NCBI GenBank assembly: GCA_023388335.1
Contig: JAEWGL010000182.1
Coordinates: 1 to 24,852 of the forward strand
Reading direction: 5' to 3'
DNA from: Pseudomonadota bacterium
GTDB taxonomy: Bacteria; Pseudomonadota; Gammaproteobacteria; Pseudomonadales; Pseudomonadaceae
Length of the DNA stretch: 24,852 nucleotides
Numbering within the stretch: position 1 is the first letter of the stretch; every line of letters starts with the position of its first letter. The position numbers were made by a program, and so were the translations under genes. The notes under the pieces are model-generated. The model made no database searches. It saw only the letters and a program-made list of their open reading frames with translations, and was not told the origin of the DNA. Below, in pieces: positions 10,999 through 17,950 of the stretch.

Positions 10999-11583
10999 AT
11001 GAGCGCTATAACCATTACTGACGCCGCCCATGATTACCTGGCCGATCTGCTGTCCAAGCAGAACACCCCGGGTATCGGCATCCGCATTTTCATCACCCAA
11101 CCGGGCACCCAGTACGCTGAAACCTGCATCGCCTACTGCAAGCCAGGTGAAGAAAAGCCTGAAGACCAGGCCGTGGGCCTGAAGAGCTTCACCGCCTATA
11201 TCGACTCGGTCAGCGAGCCGTTCCTGGAGGACGCGCTGGTCGACTACGCCACCGATCGCATGGGCGGCCAGCTGACCATCAAGGCGCCGAACGCCAAGGT
11301 GCCGATGGTCAACGCCGACAGCCCGATCAACGAGCGCATCAACTACTACCTGCAGACCGAGATCAACCCGGGCCTGGCCAGCCACGGCGGCCAGGTCAGC
11401 CTGATCGACGTGGTCGAGGACGGTATCGCCGTGCTGCAGTTCGGCGGCGGTTGCCAGGGCTGCGGCCAGGCCGACGTGACCCTTAAGGATGGCATCGAGC
11501 GGACCTTGCTCGAACGCATTCCGGAACTCAAGGGCGTTCGCGATGTGACCGACCATACGCAGAAAGAGAACGCCTACTACTAA
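10999..11583 (+). CDS. nfuA: Fe-S cluster carrier/biogenesis protein NfuA
   Basis: A 194-residue cytosolic scaffold that carries [4Fe-4S] clusters to apo-enzymes, especially under oxidative stress or iron limitation. The N-terminal degenerate A-type domain (about 1-95, ITITDAAHDYLADLL) is followed by a C-terminal Nfu domain (about 105-194). The Nfu domain carries the cluster-binding C152-x2-C155 (GGGCQGCGQADV), which binds the cluster across a homodimer. The A-type domain retains C43 and C47 but not the canonical three-Cys set, as expected. An in-frame extension upstream to 10876 is rejected: it overlaps the acyltransferase gene, and ATG 10999 has an excellent site (GAGAGGAA, about 6 nt spacing). 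The length is typical for pseudomonads. Confidence 0.97.
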   Translation: MSAITITDAAHDYLADLLSKQNTPGIGIRIFITQPGTQYAETCIAYCKPGEEKPEDQAVGLKSFTAYIDSVSEPFLEDALVDYATDRMGGQLTIKAPNAKVPMVNADSPINERINYYLQTEINPGLASHGGQVSLIDVVEDGIAVLQFGGGCQGCGQADVTLKDGIERTLLERIPELKGVRDVTDHTQKENAYY

Positions 11584-11593
11584 GGCACGGCAG

Positions 11594-11635
11594 TTGCCTG
11601 GATGCGTTATGCCTGTAACGGCACCCAGGCGGCAA
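11594..11635 (+). other. Long imperfect hairpin after nfuA
   Basis: Nested dyads lie 11 bp past the nfuA stop: CGTTA (11605-11609) / TAACG (11616-11620) around a 6-nt loop, inside TTGCCTGG (11594-11601) / CCAGGC plus GGCAA (11625-11635). There is no T-tract, so it is not a classic terminator. It could be a Rho-associated 3' end, a stabilising structure or a small structured RNA. Confidence 0.4.
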
Positions 11636-11728
11636 AGCCTGACGTAGCAACAATCTGTTACGGTTTCAACCCCTGCGACAACAGGCCGCAGCCCGGATTT
11701 GAAGGGCTACGCGCCGTTCCGGCCTTTG

Positions 11729-11745
11729 TCGGGTAGCTGACCCGA
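11729..11745. promoter_or_regulatory. Inverted repeat upstream of the SCO1 gene
   Basis: TCGGGT-AGCTG-ACCCGA is a perfect 6-bp dyad about 80 bp before the SCO1 start. It could be an operator for the copper-delivery operon. No known regulator motif is recognised. Confidence 0.3.
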
Positions 11746-11776
11746 AAGTGCCATGCCAGAATGCCCCCGGTTTTTC

Positions 11777-11799
11777 GCCGGCCCTGCCCAGGGGCCGGC
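11777..11799 (+). other. GC-rich hairpin in the SCO1 leader
   Basis: GCCGGCCC (11777-11784) / GGGCCGGC (11792-11799), with a 7-nt loop, lies 11 nt before the ribosome site (AAAGGA, 11811-11816) of the SCO1 gene. There is no T-tract downstream. If transcribed it is a stable leader hairpin that could affect mRNA stability or translation. Confidence 0.35.
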
Positions 11800-11823
11800 A
11801 CCTTCCCTTCAAAGGATGGTTAC

Positions 11824-12429
11824 ATGACTGATTTACTGACCCGGCGCGCGGTTGTCGCCGGGATGGGAGTCCTGGGGCTAGGCATGCTGGCCGGTTGCAG
11901 CCCTGCACGTGGACTCGAATTCAAGTACGGCAAGAACATGAGCAACGAAATCCTCGGGCGCTCCTTCAAGCTCAAGGACACCGAAGGCAACGTTCGTACC
12001 CTGTCGAGCTTCTATGGGTCGATGCCGATGTTCTTCTTCGGCTTCACCCAGTGCCCGGCGGTCTGCCCGACCACTCTGGCACGCGCGGCGCAGATCAAGA
12101 AGCTGATGGGGCGCGACGCCGGCTTCCTGCAGGTGGTGTTCATCACCCTCGACCCCGAGCGCGATACCCCTGAAGTGCTCGACGCCTACGTCAAGGCGTT
12201 CGATCCATCCTTCACCGCGCTCACCGGTACCCCGGAAGAAATCGCTGCGGTGGCCAAGGAGTTCAAGGTGTTCTACGAGAAGGTCCCGGTCGGTGACACC
12301 TACACTATCTCGCATTCGTCCACCAGCTACGTCTACGATTCCCGCGGCACCTTGCGCCTGAGCCTGGGGCATTCGCTGAACGCCAAGGAATGCACCGAAG
12401 ACCTGCTTACCCTCATGGAGATTTGCTAA
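11824..12429 (+). CDS. SCO1/SenC-type copper-binding lipoprotein
   Basis: A 201-residue SCO family protein with a thioredoxin fold. SCO proteins deliver or reduce copper for CuA assembly in cytochrome c oxidase, in the periplasm. The N-terminus has two arginines (TRRAVVAG, 6-13), a hydrophobic stretch and a lipobox LAGC with Cys25, so it should be a membrane-anchored lipoprotein; the twin arginine leaves Tat export possible. The copper ligands are present: C77-x3-C81 (QCPAVCP) and His164 (SHSSTSYV). TLDPERDTPEVL at 108-119 is a family hallmark. The start ATG 11824 has AAAGGA about 7 nt upstream; an in-frame extension to 11761 runs through the leader hairpin and lacks a ribosome site. It overlaps the PCu(A)C gene by 1 bp, forming a copper-delivery operon. 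Confidence 0.93.
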   Translation: MTDLLTRRAVVAGMGVLGLGMLAGCSPARGLEFKYGKNMSNEILGRSFKLKDTEGNVRTLSSFYGSMPMFFFGFTQCPAVCPTTLARAAQIKKLMGRDAGFLQVVFITLDPERDTPEVLDAYVKAFDPSFTALTGTPEEIAAVAKEFKVFYEKVPVGDTYTISHSSTSYVYDSRGTLRLSLGHSLNAKECTEDLLTLMEIC

Positions 12430-12908
12430 TGGCTGTGTCGATTCAACCATTCAAGCGCGGCCTGGCGGCTCTGGCCCTGTGCGGCCTGTCTTTGTCGGCC
12501 CTGGCTGGAACCACCGTCAGCGATGCCTGGGTGCGCGCCAGCGTGCCGCACCAGCAGGCCACCGGTGCTTTCATGACCCTGACCGCCGACAGCGACAGCA
12601 AGCTCCTCAGTGTCGCATCCCCGGTTGCCAAGACTGTGCAGATTCATGAGATGACCATGAACGGTGACGTGATGGGCATGCAGCAGGTAGCCAGCGTCGC
12701 ACTGCCGGCCGGCAAGCCGGTCAGCCTTGATCCCAGTGGATTGCATGTGATGTTGATGGGCCTGAACGACCAGGTGAAGGAAGGCCAGCAAGTGCCGTTG
12801 ACTCTGATCATCGAGGATGCCAAGGGCCAGAAGCAAACGCTGCGGATCCAGGCGCCAGTACGTCCGCTGACGGCCGGGGCAGGGCACGAGCACGCGCATC
12901 AGCACTGA
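12429..12908 (+). CDS. Periplasmic copper chaperone, PCu(A)C family
   Basis: A 159-residue exported protein of the PCu(A)C (DUF461) family, which binds Cu(I) through His/Met ligands and passes it to oxidase CuA sites, often together with a SCO protein. A Sec signal peptide spans residues 1-26 (ending LSLSALA). The mature start VSDAWVRASVPHQQATGAFMTL is typical. The metal ligands are seen as IHEMTM (about 74-79) with following MGMQQV and then LHVMLMGL (about 106-113). The tail is His-rich (GHEHAHQH), which may add copper binding. The TAATG junction with the SCO1 gene means the stop and start overlap, so translation is coupled. The two genes very likely act in cytochrome oxidase copper loading. 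Confidence 0.93.
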   Translation: MAVSIQPFKRGLAALALCGLSLSALAGTTVSDAWVRASVPHQQATGAFMTLTADSDSKLLSVASPVAKTVQIHEMTMNGDVMGMQQVASVALPAGKPVSLDPSGLHVMLMGLNDQVKEGQQVPLTLIIEDAKGQKQTLRIQAPVRPLTAGAGHEHAHQH

Positions 12909-12958
12909 TCTGAGAAGAACTCCAGACCAGTGCCAATTTCGAGCTAGACGTACGCCCT

Positions 12959-13183
12959 TCAGCGAAACCGCGGCAGCGGCCGGTCGGTCTTCAGCGAGGT
13001 CAGGGTCTTTCTGACCTGGGCCTCATCGGCCTCGAGTGCCTTCAGGTCGTCACGGATCTTGCCGGCGACAGGCACATCGCCCTGCCGGTCGATCCAATCG
13101 GCGATCTGCTTGCAGGCGCTGGTCAAGCGGGTTTGGCGCTGGTCGATCAGCGTCAGGAGGGTGGTGAGCTCTTTTGCGGACAT
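12959..13183 (-). CDS. Small conserved coiled-coil-like hypothetical protein
   Basis: A 74-residue cytosolic protein starting MSAKELTTLLTLIDQRQTRL. It is helical and charged throughout with heptad-like spacing of Leu/Ile, and it ends in a basic PLPRFR tail. There is no signal peptide, membrane segment or known motif, and I do not recognise a family. A very good ribosome site (GGAGGATT, about 8 nt before ATG) supports a real gene. It lies alone on the minus strand, convergent with the copper operon. A tandem TGACAGG repeat lies just upstream and may be its operator. Confidence 0.72.
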   Translation of the reverse strand: MSAKELTTLLTLIDQRQTRLTSACKQIADWIDRQGDVPVAGKIRDDLKALEADEAQVRKTLTSLKTDRPLPRFR

Positions 13184-13203
13184 GACAGAATCCTCCGTTC
13201 AGC

Positions 13204-13229
13204 CCTGTCAGTGTAGCAGCGACCTGTCA
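13204..13229 (-). promoter_or_regulatory. Tandem TGACAGG repeat upstream of the 74-residue gene
   Basis: CCTGTCA occurs at 13204-13210 and again at 13223-13229 (TGACAGG on the minus strand), 19 bp apart, or close to two helical turns. It is 20-46 bp upstream of the start codon. The upstream copy sits inside TTTGACAGG, and a TACACT that could serve as -10 lies between the copies. It could be a two-site operator. The regulator is unknown. Confidence 0.3.
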
Positions 13230-13291
13230 AATCACTAATGAGGGCGGGCATACGGCGGCGCCGAAGCAGTCGCCGTGGCCCCTGCCCGGCG

Positions 13292-13609
13292 TCACCCCGC
13301 AAGCCAACTGCGCAAGATGAAGAACACCAGCATGCTCACCAACATGCTGAGCAGTACGCTGCGCGTCCATAGCACCAATACGATGGCCACCAGCGAGCCC
13401 AACAGGTAGGGGTTGTCCAGGCGCAGATCAAGCTGATGCTCGGGCAGGAAGACGATCGGACCGCAGATCGCCGTCAGCATGCCGGGTACGGCGAAGCCGA
13501 GAAATTGCCGCGCATTCGAGCTCAAGCGCAGCGGCAGGCGCGGTTCGAGGAAGGCATAGCGGTTGAGGAACACCACCAGGCCCATGCCCAGGATCAGCAG
13601 GAAGATCAT
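13292..13609 (-). CDS. azlD: AzlD-type branched-chain amino acid exporter small subunit
   Basis: A 105-residue, four-helix membrane protein of the AzlD family, the small partner of AzlC in export of branched-chain amino acids and their analogues. Hydrophobic segments are at about 1-18, 36-53, 66-82 and 84-102. The motif NARQFLGFAVPGMLTAICGPIVF is typical of the family. The start ATG 13609 overlaps the azlC stop (ATGA, 4 bp), so the two are translationally coupled. The longer open frame to 13741 lies wholly inside azlC and is rejected. Confidence 0.88.
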   Translation of the reverse strand: MIFLLILGMGLVVFLNRYAFLEPRLPLRLSSNARQFLGFAVPGMLTAICGPIVFLPEHQLDLRLDNPYLLGSLVAIVLVLWTRSVLLSMLVSMLVFFILRSWLAG

Positions 13610-14310
13610 GCGCGCCGCCCAGTGAACAACTTCTGGCACGCGAAGCCGGCGGCCATGCCCAGTAGGCCGGCAAGCACCAAGGCAGTCTCCCAGTGCCAGT
13701 AGCTGAACAATACCGAGCAGAACAGCGACACCGCCACACACACCACGGTCGGCACATTGCGCACCAGTGGGGCAATCAGCGCGACGAAGGTGGCGACGAT
13801 GGAGAAGTCCAGGCCCAACTGATCCAAGTGCGGGATGTTCTGTCCGAGCAGGATACCGACCAGGGTGAACAGGTTCCAGGCGACATAGAAGGTCAGGCCG
13901 ACGCCCAAGGCGTACCAGCGGTTGAACTGTGTTTGGTCATGACGGTTGGTCAGGGCGAAGAATTCGTCGGTGAGCAAAAAGCCCAGGCCCAGCCGCCAGC
14001 GCAGCGGCAGACCGGACAGCACCGGGCGCATCGACAGCCCGTAGAGTAGGTGCTGGGACGTCAGCAGCAAGGTGGTCAGCAGGATCGAGAACAAGCTGGC
14101 GCCCCCCTTGAGCATGCCGATGGCCACCAGTTGCGCCGCGCCGGCAAAGACAATTGCCGAAAGCCCCTGGCCCTCCCAGGGGCTGAGGTTCGCCTCGATG
14201 GCCATTGAACCTGCCAGCAGGCCCCAAGGGGCGACGGCCAGGGACAACGGCAGGATGGCAATGGCGCCAAGGACAAAAGCCTGGCGTGCGGCGGGAGGAC
14301 GAATGGACAT
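13606..14310 (-). CDS. azlC: AzlC family branched-chain amino acid exporter large subunit
   Basis: A 234-residue inner-membrane protein of the AzlC (LIV-E) family that with AzlD forms an amino acid efflux permease. The family core is visible: FVLGAIAILPLSLAVAPWGLLAGSMA at the N-terminus, then GLSAIVFAGAAQLVAIGML (about 48-66) and the LLTSQHLLYGLSMRP and LTDEFFALT segments. The ATG at 14310 is preferred because it gives the family-like N-terminus (MSIRPPAARQAFVLG), although no good ribosome site is seen. A GTG at 14358 in the same frame is the alternative. It sits 80 bp (or 32 bp) after the stop of the Sel1-like gene, so the three minus-strand genes may share a transcript. Confidence 0.88.
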   Translation of the reverse strand: MSIRPPAARQAFVLGAIAILPLSLAVAPWGLLAGSMAIEANLSPWEGQGLSAIVFAGAAQLVAIGMLKGGASLFSILLTTLLLTSQHLLYGLSMRPVLSGLPLRWRLGLGFLLTDEFFALTNRHDQTQFNRWYALGVGLTFYVAWNLFTLVGILLGQNIPHLDQLGLDFSIVATFVALIAPLVRNVPTVVCVAVSLFCSVLFSYWHWETALVLAGLLGMAAGFACQKLFTGRRA

Positions 14311-14390
14311 GGCAATATCGACGACTGGATCAGGGGCGCACAGCATGCCAGAGCGCACGGCAAGTCGCTCGAACGACCTGCGCGGGTGGT

Positions 14391-15080
14391 TCAGTGATTG
14401 CTCAGCAGGCGCTGTTGGGCGGCAGCACAGCCGTTGATCTCCACGGCCTTCTGCAGGAAGGACTGGCGCCGCTGCGGATCGAGGTCACCCAGCAGGCGGT
14501 AGACCTCGGCCTGGTAGTCACGCTGGAGACCCCACTGCATCTGCAGGCCCTGCGGACGGCTACGATTGCACGCCAAGCGCACGGCCGGTTGAGGGTAATA
14601 GGGGGCGTAGAGGGTGGCCATGCCGGGAATGGCATCCATCGCGTCGCGATAGGCCGGGCTGGCGTTGTAGGCCGGACACCAGGTGGCAATGGCCAGTGCC
14701 GGTGGTGCAAAGCCCTGCTGCAGGCTGGCCTCGAGCAAAGGGCAGGCAGCCGTGGGGATCTGGTGAGCCGGCAGGTAGGTCAAGTAATACAGCGCCAGGC
14801 GGTACTGTGCCACCGGGTGGCCGAGGGCGACGGATTTTTTCAGCAGGGCCACGGCCGTGGGCAAGGTGCGGGCCATGGCCTGACCCTGGCGGCTGAGCTC
14901 CGGATCACCATCGGCCGTGCGCAGCGGGCTGGCGTCATCCTGGGTGTCGGCCTGTTCAAGCAACGGCAATGCCTGACGGTAGAGCAGGTCGGCGTGCGGG
15001 TCGATGTTCACTTCCAGGGCCTGGCTAGCGAGGGGCAGGCACGCGGTGAGCATGGCAGGCAATACCCGCGAAAGGCTCAC
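14391..15080 (-). CDS. Exported Sel1-like/TPR-like repeat protein
   Basis: A 229-residue protein with a Sec signal peptide (residues 1-21, ending LPLASQA) and an all-helical body. The segment TAVALLKKSVALGHPVAQYR (about 75-94) resembles a Sel1 (SLR) unit and is followed by a second, weaker unit at about 108-130 (TAACPLLEASLQQGFAPPALA). Such repeats usually mediate protein-protein contacts in the periplasm. Four cysteines remain in the mature protein (113, 135, 171, 218), allowing disulfides. It starts at GTG 15080, preceded by AGGAG at 8 nt, a strong site that settles this non-ATG start. Its function is not known. It precedes azlCD on the same strand. Confidence 0.75.
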   Translation of the reverse strand: MSLSRVLPAMLTACLPLASQALEVNIDPHADLLYRQALPLLEQADTQDDASPLRTADGDPELSRQGQAMARTLPTAVALLKKSVALGHPVAQYRLALYYLTYLPAHQIPTAACPLLEASLQQGFAPPALAIATWCPAYNASPAYRDAMDAIPGMATLYAPYYPQPAVRLACNRSRPQGLQMQWGLQRDYQAEVYRLLGDLDPQRRQSFLQKAVEINGCAAAQQRLLSNH

Positions 15081-15189
15081 GGGTGGGACTCCTGCAAGGG
15101 ATGAGTGCAGGCGTTGGCCGGGCGATGGAAGACTTCGATGATCATGGCAGTGCTGTACGTCTCAGGCGAATCAGGAGCTCCGAGGCGCT

Positions 15190-15215
15190 ATTCTAGCCAT
15201 GCTAGGGCATATGCC
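15190..15215 (-). promoter_or_regulatory. Palindromes and -10-like box upstream of the Sel1-like gene
   Basis: Two adjacent dyads, CTAGC-CAT-GCTAG (15193-15205) and GGCATATGCC (15206-15215), lie between the SGNH gene and the Sel1-like gene. On the minus strand a TAGAAT (15195-15190), five of six to consensus, overlaps the first dyad and could be a -10 repressed by a bound protein. No good -35 is present. The dyads could instead mark the 3' end of the SGNH operon. Confidence 0.35.
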
Positions 15216-15229
15216 GAAAGCTACTTCCA

Positions 15230-16336
15230 TCAGTCTCTGACGAGCTTGATCAGCGTGACCTTGCGATTGGCGTACTTTTCCTGGGCCAAGCCAAGCTTGG
15301 CGGTGATCACCTTGGCCAACGCATTGTTGCCCAGGTCGTTGAAGTGCAGGCGGTCGATGAACAGGTTTTCACCGAACACCGGCGAGCTGCTGAGCATGGT
15401 GTTCATGTCGTAGCAGGCCACCGGTTCGGCCTGGCTCTTGATCCGGCGGAAGAATGCCGCGTGCAGCTGGCTTTCGAGCATGCCGGACAACAACCGGTCG
15501 AAATTGCCGGGCTCGCGGTCCAGTGCCGTGAGCATCGCCTGCTCGCCCTCAGGTGGGGTTTCGCGACACCAGGGCAGCAGGGGCTGGAGGATGAAGGTGA
15601 GGGTGGCATTGCTGTCGGCCAGCAGGCGCTCCCACTGACGCAATGTGCGGCCGATGCTGTCGGCGGCGCGGATCAGGCGCTTGTCTGGTGGCGACAATGG
15701 CTCGATTTCCAGGGGCGGGAAAGCTTGACGCGGCAGCAGCGTCTGGCGCAAGCGCTGCCACAGCGACTCGGGGCGTTCGTCGCCGAGGCGGTAGACCCCT
15801 TCGTTAAAGGTATTGGGAAAGTGCTGGTAGGCACGGGCGCGCTGCTGGTTGTGCTGGCCGGACAAGGCCTCGCTCAAGCTTTCATGAGCCAGGGTGTTGA
15901 GGCCGCTCAGGACCACCACATGGCCGATCTGGCCGAAGCGGTGCTGGTGGCTCAGAAACAGCATCAACTCCTGCGCCGCAGTGTGGCCGCAGCCGGACAG
16001 GCTCAGCCAGACCTCACCTGTGAACGTCGACAGGTATGAGGCGACCGTGTGCTCGTCGGAGCTGGCGCCGATCCCCAGGGCGGTGGAGCCACCGACCAGC
16101 AGGTTGACCCGTGCTGCGCCGCCACATTCGGCCACCGAGAAGCGCTTGCCAGCGCAGTGGCTGTAGCGAAAGCCCAGGGTATCGGTGTTGATGGTGCCGG
16201 AACGGTAGCCGCGTTCGTGCACATAAAGTGTGTGCGGCGCGCGGCGGCTGCCCAACAGCAGGAAATGTTGGTAGTCCTGCGGCAAGGGCGCTGAGTCTCT
16301 GGCGGTATCGGTTGCTGACTTGTCGATGGGTCTCAT
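15230..16336 (-). CDS. SGNH-fold hydrolase/acyltransferase-like protein
   Basis: A 368-residue protein with the blocks of an SGNH (GDSL-like) serine hydrolase: block I LLVGGSTALGIG (nucleophile Ser84), a Gly-containing block II LSLSGCG (about 111-117), block III SGLN (Asn147), and block V D328-x2-H331 (IDRLHFNDLGN). The four putative catalytic residues are therefore intact. There is no signal peptide or membrane helix, so it should act in the cytosol, unlike many SGNH enzymes that modify the cell envelope. It is third in an operon behind the YqcI/YcgG gene and the LysE gene, 51 bp after the latter. Its ribosome site is AAAGGAA before ATG 16336. Its substrate is unknown; the context suggests acyl or ester chemistry on a small amino acid derivative. 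Confidence 0.78.
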   Translation of the reverse strand: MRPIDKSATDTARDSAPLPQDYQHFLLLGSRRAPHTLYVHERGYRSGTINTDTLGFRYSHCAGKRFSVAECGGAARVNLLVGGSTALGIGASSDEHTVASYLSTFTGEVWLSLSGCGHTAAQELMLFLSHQHRFGQIGHVVVLSGLNTLAHESLSEALSGQHNQQRARAYQHFPNTFNEGVYRLGDERPESLWQRLRQTLLPRQAFPPLEIEPLSPPDKRLIRAADSIGRTLRQWERLLADSNATLTFILQPLLPWCRETPPEGEQAMLTALDREPGNFDRLLSGMLESQLHAAFFRRIKSQAEPVACYDMNTMLSSSPVFGENLFIDRLHFNDLGNNALAKVITAKLGLAQEKYANRKVTLIKLVRD

Positions 16337-16387
16337 GGGAGTTCCTTTAAGTCAAAAACCTGTTATCGGCTGTCACACGAAGTCGGC

Positions 16388-17014
16388 TCAGTGGGTCAAT
16401 TCCCGCAGGTTGTAGGCCAGGCCGACGCAGGCGATCAGCAGCAGTGCGACACCCGACGCCAGGCTGATCAAGCGGTTGTTGCGCTGCGAGGCGATCTTGC
16501 CGATGGCGAAGATATAGAGACTGAGCACGGCGAAATCGATGGCGACCCACAGCAGCGACAGCACCACCATGCTCTTGCCGAAGGATTCGGTGACCTGGAT
16601 GAACTGCGGGAAGAAGGAAATGAAGAAGATGATGTCCTTCGGATTGGAAATGCCCACCATGAACCCGTGCCACAGACCACCGCGACCCGGCCGAGGACGT
16701 TCTTCAGCGGCGCTCGGCGTCGGCGCATGCCAGGCTTCGCGCAAGGTGCCGAGGGCGATGTAGCCGATGAACAGACAGCCCAGCAGGCTCATGCCGCTAA
16801 GCCAGGCCCGGTCGATCGCCGCGCTGGTCATGATGATCCAGGCGGCGGCGCCGATCAGCACCAGCGAAGCCCAGTTGGTGCCGACAGCGGTAAACAGTGC
16901 CCTGCGAGCGCCGGAGGCCGCAGCGGTGTTGACGACCAGCGCGACCACCGGCCCGGGGGTGGCGATCAGCAGCAGGACGGTAAGAGCGTAGGTGGCGGTC
17001 AATGCAGTATTCAC
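16388..17014 (-). CDS. LysE/RhtB-family amino acid exporter
   Basis: A 208-residue, six-helix inner-membrane exporter of the LysE/RhtB superfamily, which exports amino acids and derivatives using the proton gradient. The family signature TPGPVVALVVNTAAASGARRAL (about 19-40) is clear, as is GFMVGISNPKDIIFFISFFPQFI (about 117-139) with the conserved NPK motif. The start is GTG 17014, only 2 bp after the stop of the YqcI/YcgG gene, so translation is almost certainly coupled; GAGAA precedes it. Being placed between an N-oxygenase-like enzyme and an SGNH enzyme suggests it exports the pathway product or an intermediate. The cargo cannot be predicted from sequence. Confidence 0.92.
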   Translation of the reverse strand: MNTALTATYALTVLLLIATPGPVVALVVNTAAASGARRALFTAVGTNWASLVLIGAAAWIIMTSAAIDRAWLSGMSLLGCLFIGYIALGTLREAWHAPTPSAAEERPRPGRGGLWHGFMVGISNPKDIIFFISFFPQFIQVTESFGKSMVVLSLLWVAIDFAVLSLYIFAIGKIASQRNNRLISLASGVALLLIACVGLAYNLRELTH

Positions 17015-17016
17015 GG

Positions 17017-17793
17017 TCAGTTCTCGATCTGTGTGTCAGGCGTTGCATGGGTACGAAAGGGGCAGCGTATGAGGTTCAGCGAACCAGGCTCCTGGAGCTG
17101 GTACTGTTTCCATTCGAAATTGTCGTCCTGGCCAAAGAAGCCGAGGGTGTCGGGCAGGGTGCCATCGTTGTAGTGGCGCACACGTTCGCGAATACGCTCG
17201 CGAATGCGCTTGCCGCTTTCGGTCTGCGCGCTGGCCACTTCATCGAAACTTTCCCGCGGGTTGATCACGAAAACGATCGCATTGCCCAGGTTGCGGCTTT
17301 TCATGTGCCGGTGGGCCGGAAAGCTCATGTTGATGAACAACGGCATGCCGGCAAAGCAGAACGACCACTGGTTGTCGTCGGGATCTGCGGGCACCGCCTG
17401 CGGCCAGGGCTGAGGATCGCGCGCATGGACCTTTTGCAGCACCGACCAGGCCAGCGCCTGCTGGTCGGCCAGGCTGCTCTCGCCATGGGTTTCGAGGAAG
17501 ACCAGCAGCGGGCTGCCGATACGTTGCTTGACCGGAATCGGCTCGATGGTGCGGATGTAGTCGGTCAGGCCGAGGGCGATGTCGTCGGCCAGTTGCTCGG
17601 CACGGGCGAAGACGATGTGGCAGGTTTTGGCGGCGACGGCCTTGCGGCCGAACAGGCAGGGAAATTCGGGGTTGGCGAGGACGTGCTTGAAGTGCTGGAT
17701 TGTTCGAAAGGTCCAGTGTTGTTGATGTTCGGTATGTTCAGCGGACAGCTCTAGCGCATCCAGGCGATAGCAGTTTCCATAACCCGTAAACAT
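17017..17793 (-). CDS. YqcI/YcgG family protein, GntA/DcsA-like haem N-oxygenase candidate
   Basis: A 258-residue cytosolic protein assigned from sequence pattern to the YqcI/YcgG family. Characterised members include DcsA (haem-dependent N-hydroxylation of L-arginine in D-cycloserine synthesis) and GntA (N-hydroxylation in guanitoxin synthesis). Family marks are FPCLFGRKA (44-52), the central FINMSFPAHRHMKSRNLG (153-170), VFVINPRESFD (174-184) and RVRHYNDG (204-211). The two His in the PAHRH segment (161, 163) are candidates for haem or substrate binding. The frame opens at 17931, but ATG 17793 is chosen because the extra region is AT-rich promoter DNA. It is first gene of a three-gene operon and divergent from a LysR gene. 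The enzymatic role is inferred by family; the substrate is unknown. Confidence 0.78.
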   Translation of the reverse strand: MFTGYGNCYRLDALELSAEHTEHQQHWTFRTIQHFKHVLANPEFPCLFGRKAVAAKTCHIVFARAEQLADDIALGLTDYIRTIEPIPVKQRIGSPLLVFLETHGESSLADQQALAWSVLQKVHARDPQPWPQAVPADPDDNQWSFCFAGMPLFINMSFPAHRHMKSRNLGNAIVFVINPRESFDEVASAQTESGKRIRERIRERVRHYNDGTLPDTLGFFGQDDNFEWKQYQLQEPGSLNLIRCPFRTHATPDTQIEN

Positions 17794-17821
17794 GGTTGCC
17801 CCAGCATGTTGAATTAACGTG

Positions 17822-17839
17822 CTGCATGGAGACATGCAG
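17822..17839. promoter_or_regulatory. Inverted repeat in the leader of the YqcI/YcgG operon, candidate LysR operator
   Basis: CTGCATG-GAGA-CATGCAG is a perfect 7-bp dyad 29-46 bp upstream of the operon's first ATG. Next to it (17841-17880) is the most AT-rich stretch in the window, with a minus-strand TTTACA (17881-17876) and several A/T-rich -10 options. A divergent LysR regulator binding here would fit. The site would then lie at or downstream of the operon's start site, so a role in repression or a leader hairpin is equally possible. Confidence 0.5.
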
Positions 17840-17891
17840 TATGGATATAGATATTTATTATTTAGTCGCATTTTCTGTAAATCAGCGTACG

Positions 17892-17922
17892 TTGTAAAAC
17901 GCCTGGAACTATGCCCTACTAT
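17892..17922 (+). promoter_or_regulatory. Candidate promoter of the LysR regulator
   Basis: TTGTAA (17892-17897) and TACTAT (17917-17922) are separated by 19 bp, slightly long, in the AT-rich divergent region. The -10 is good and the -35 fair. Transcription would start near 17929, about 22 nt before the LysR ATG. Confidence 0.35.
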
Positions 17923-17950
17923 TAGTGTCACTCATGCTCGGAATGCCGCA

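Noticed and set aside
11777..11799. Terminator for nfuA
   Set aside because: A strong hairpin, but it is followed by ACCTTCCCTTC rather than a T run and lies right next to the SCO1 ribosome site, so a leader structure is more likely.
13610..13741. Longer start for azlD
   Set aside because: The extension lies wholly within azlC in another frame; the ATGA overlap start is the normal azlCD arrangement.
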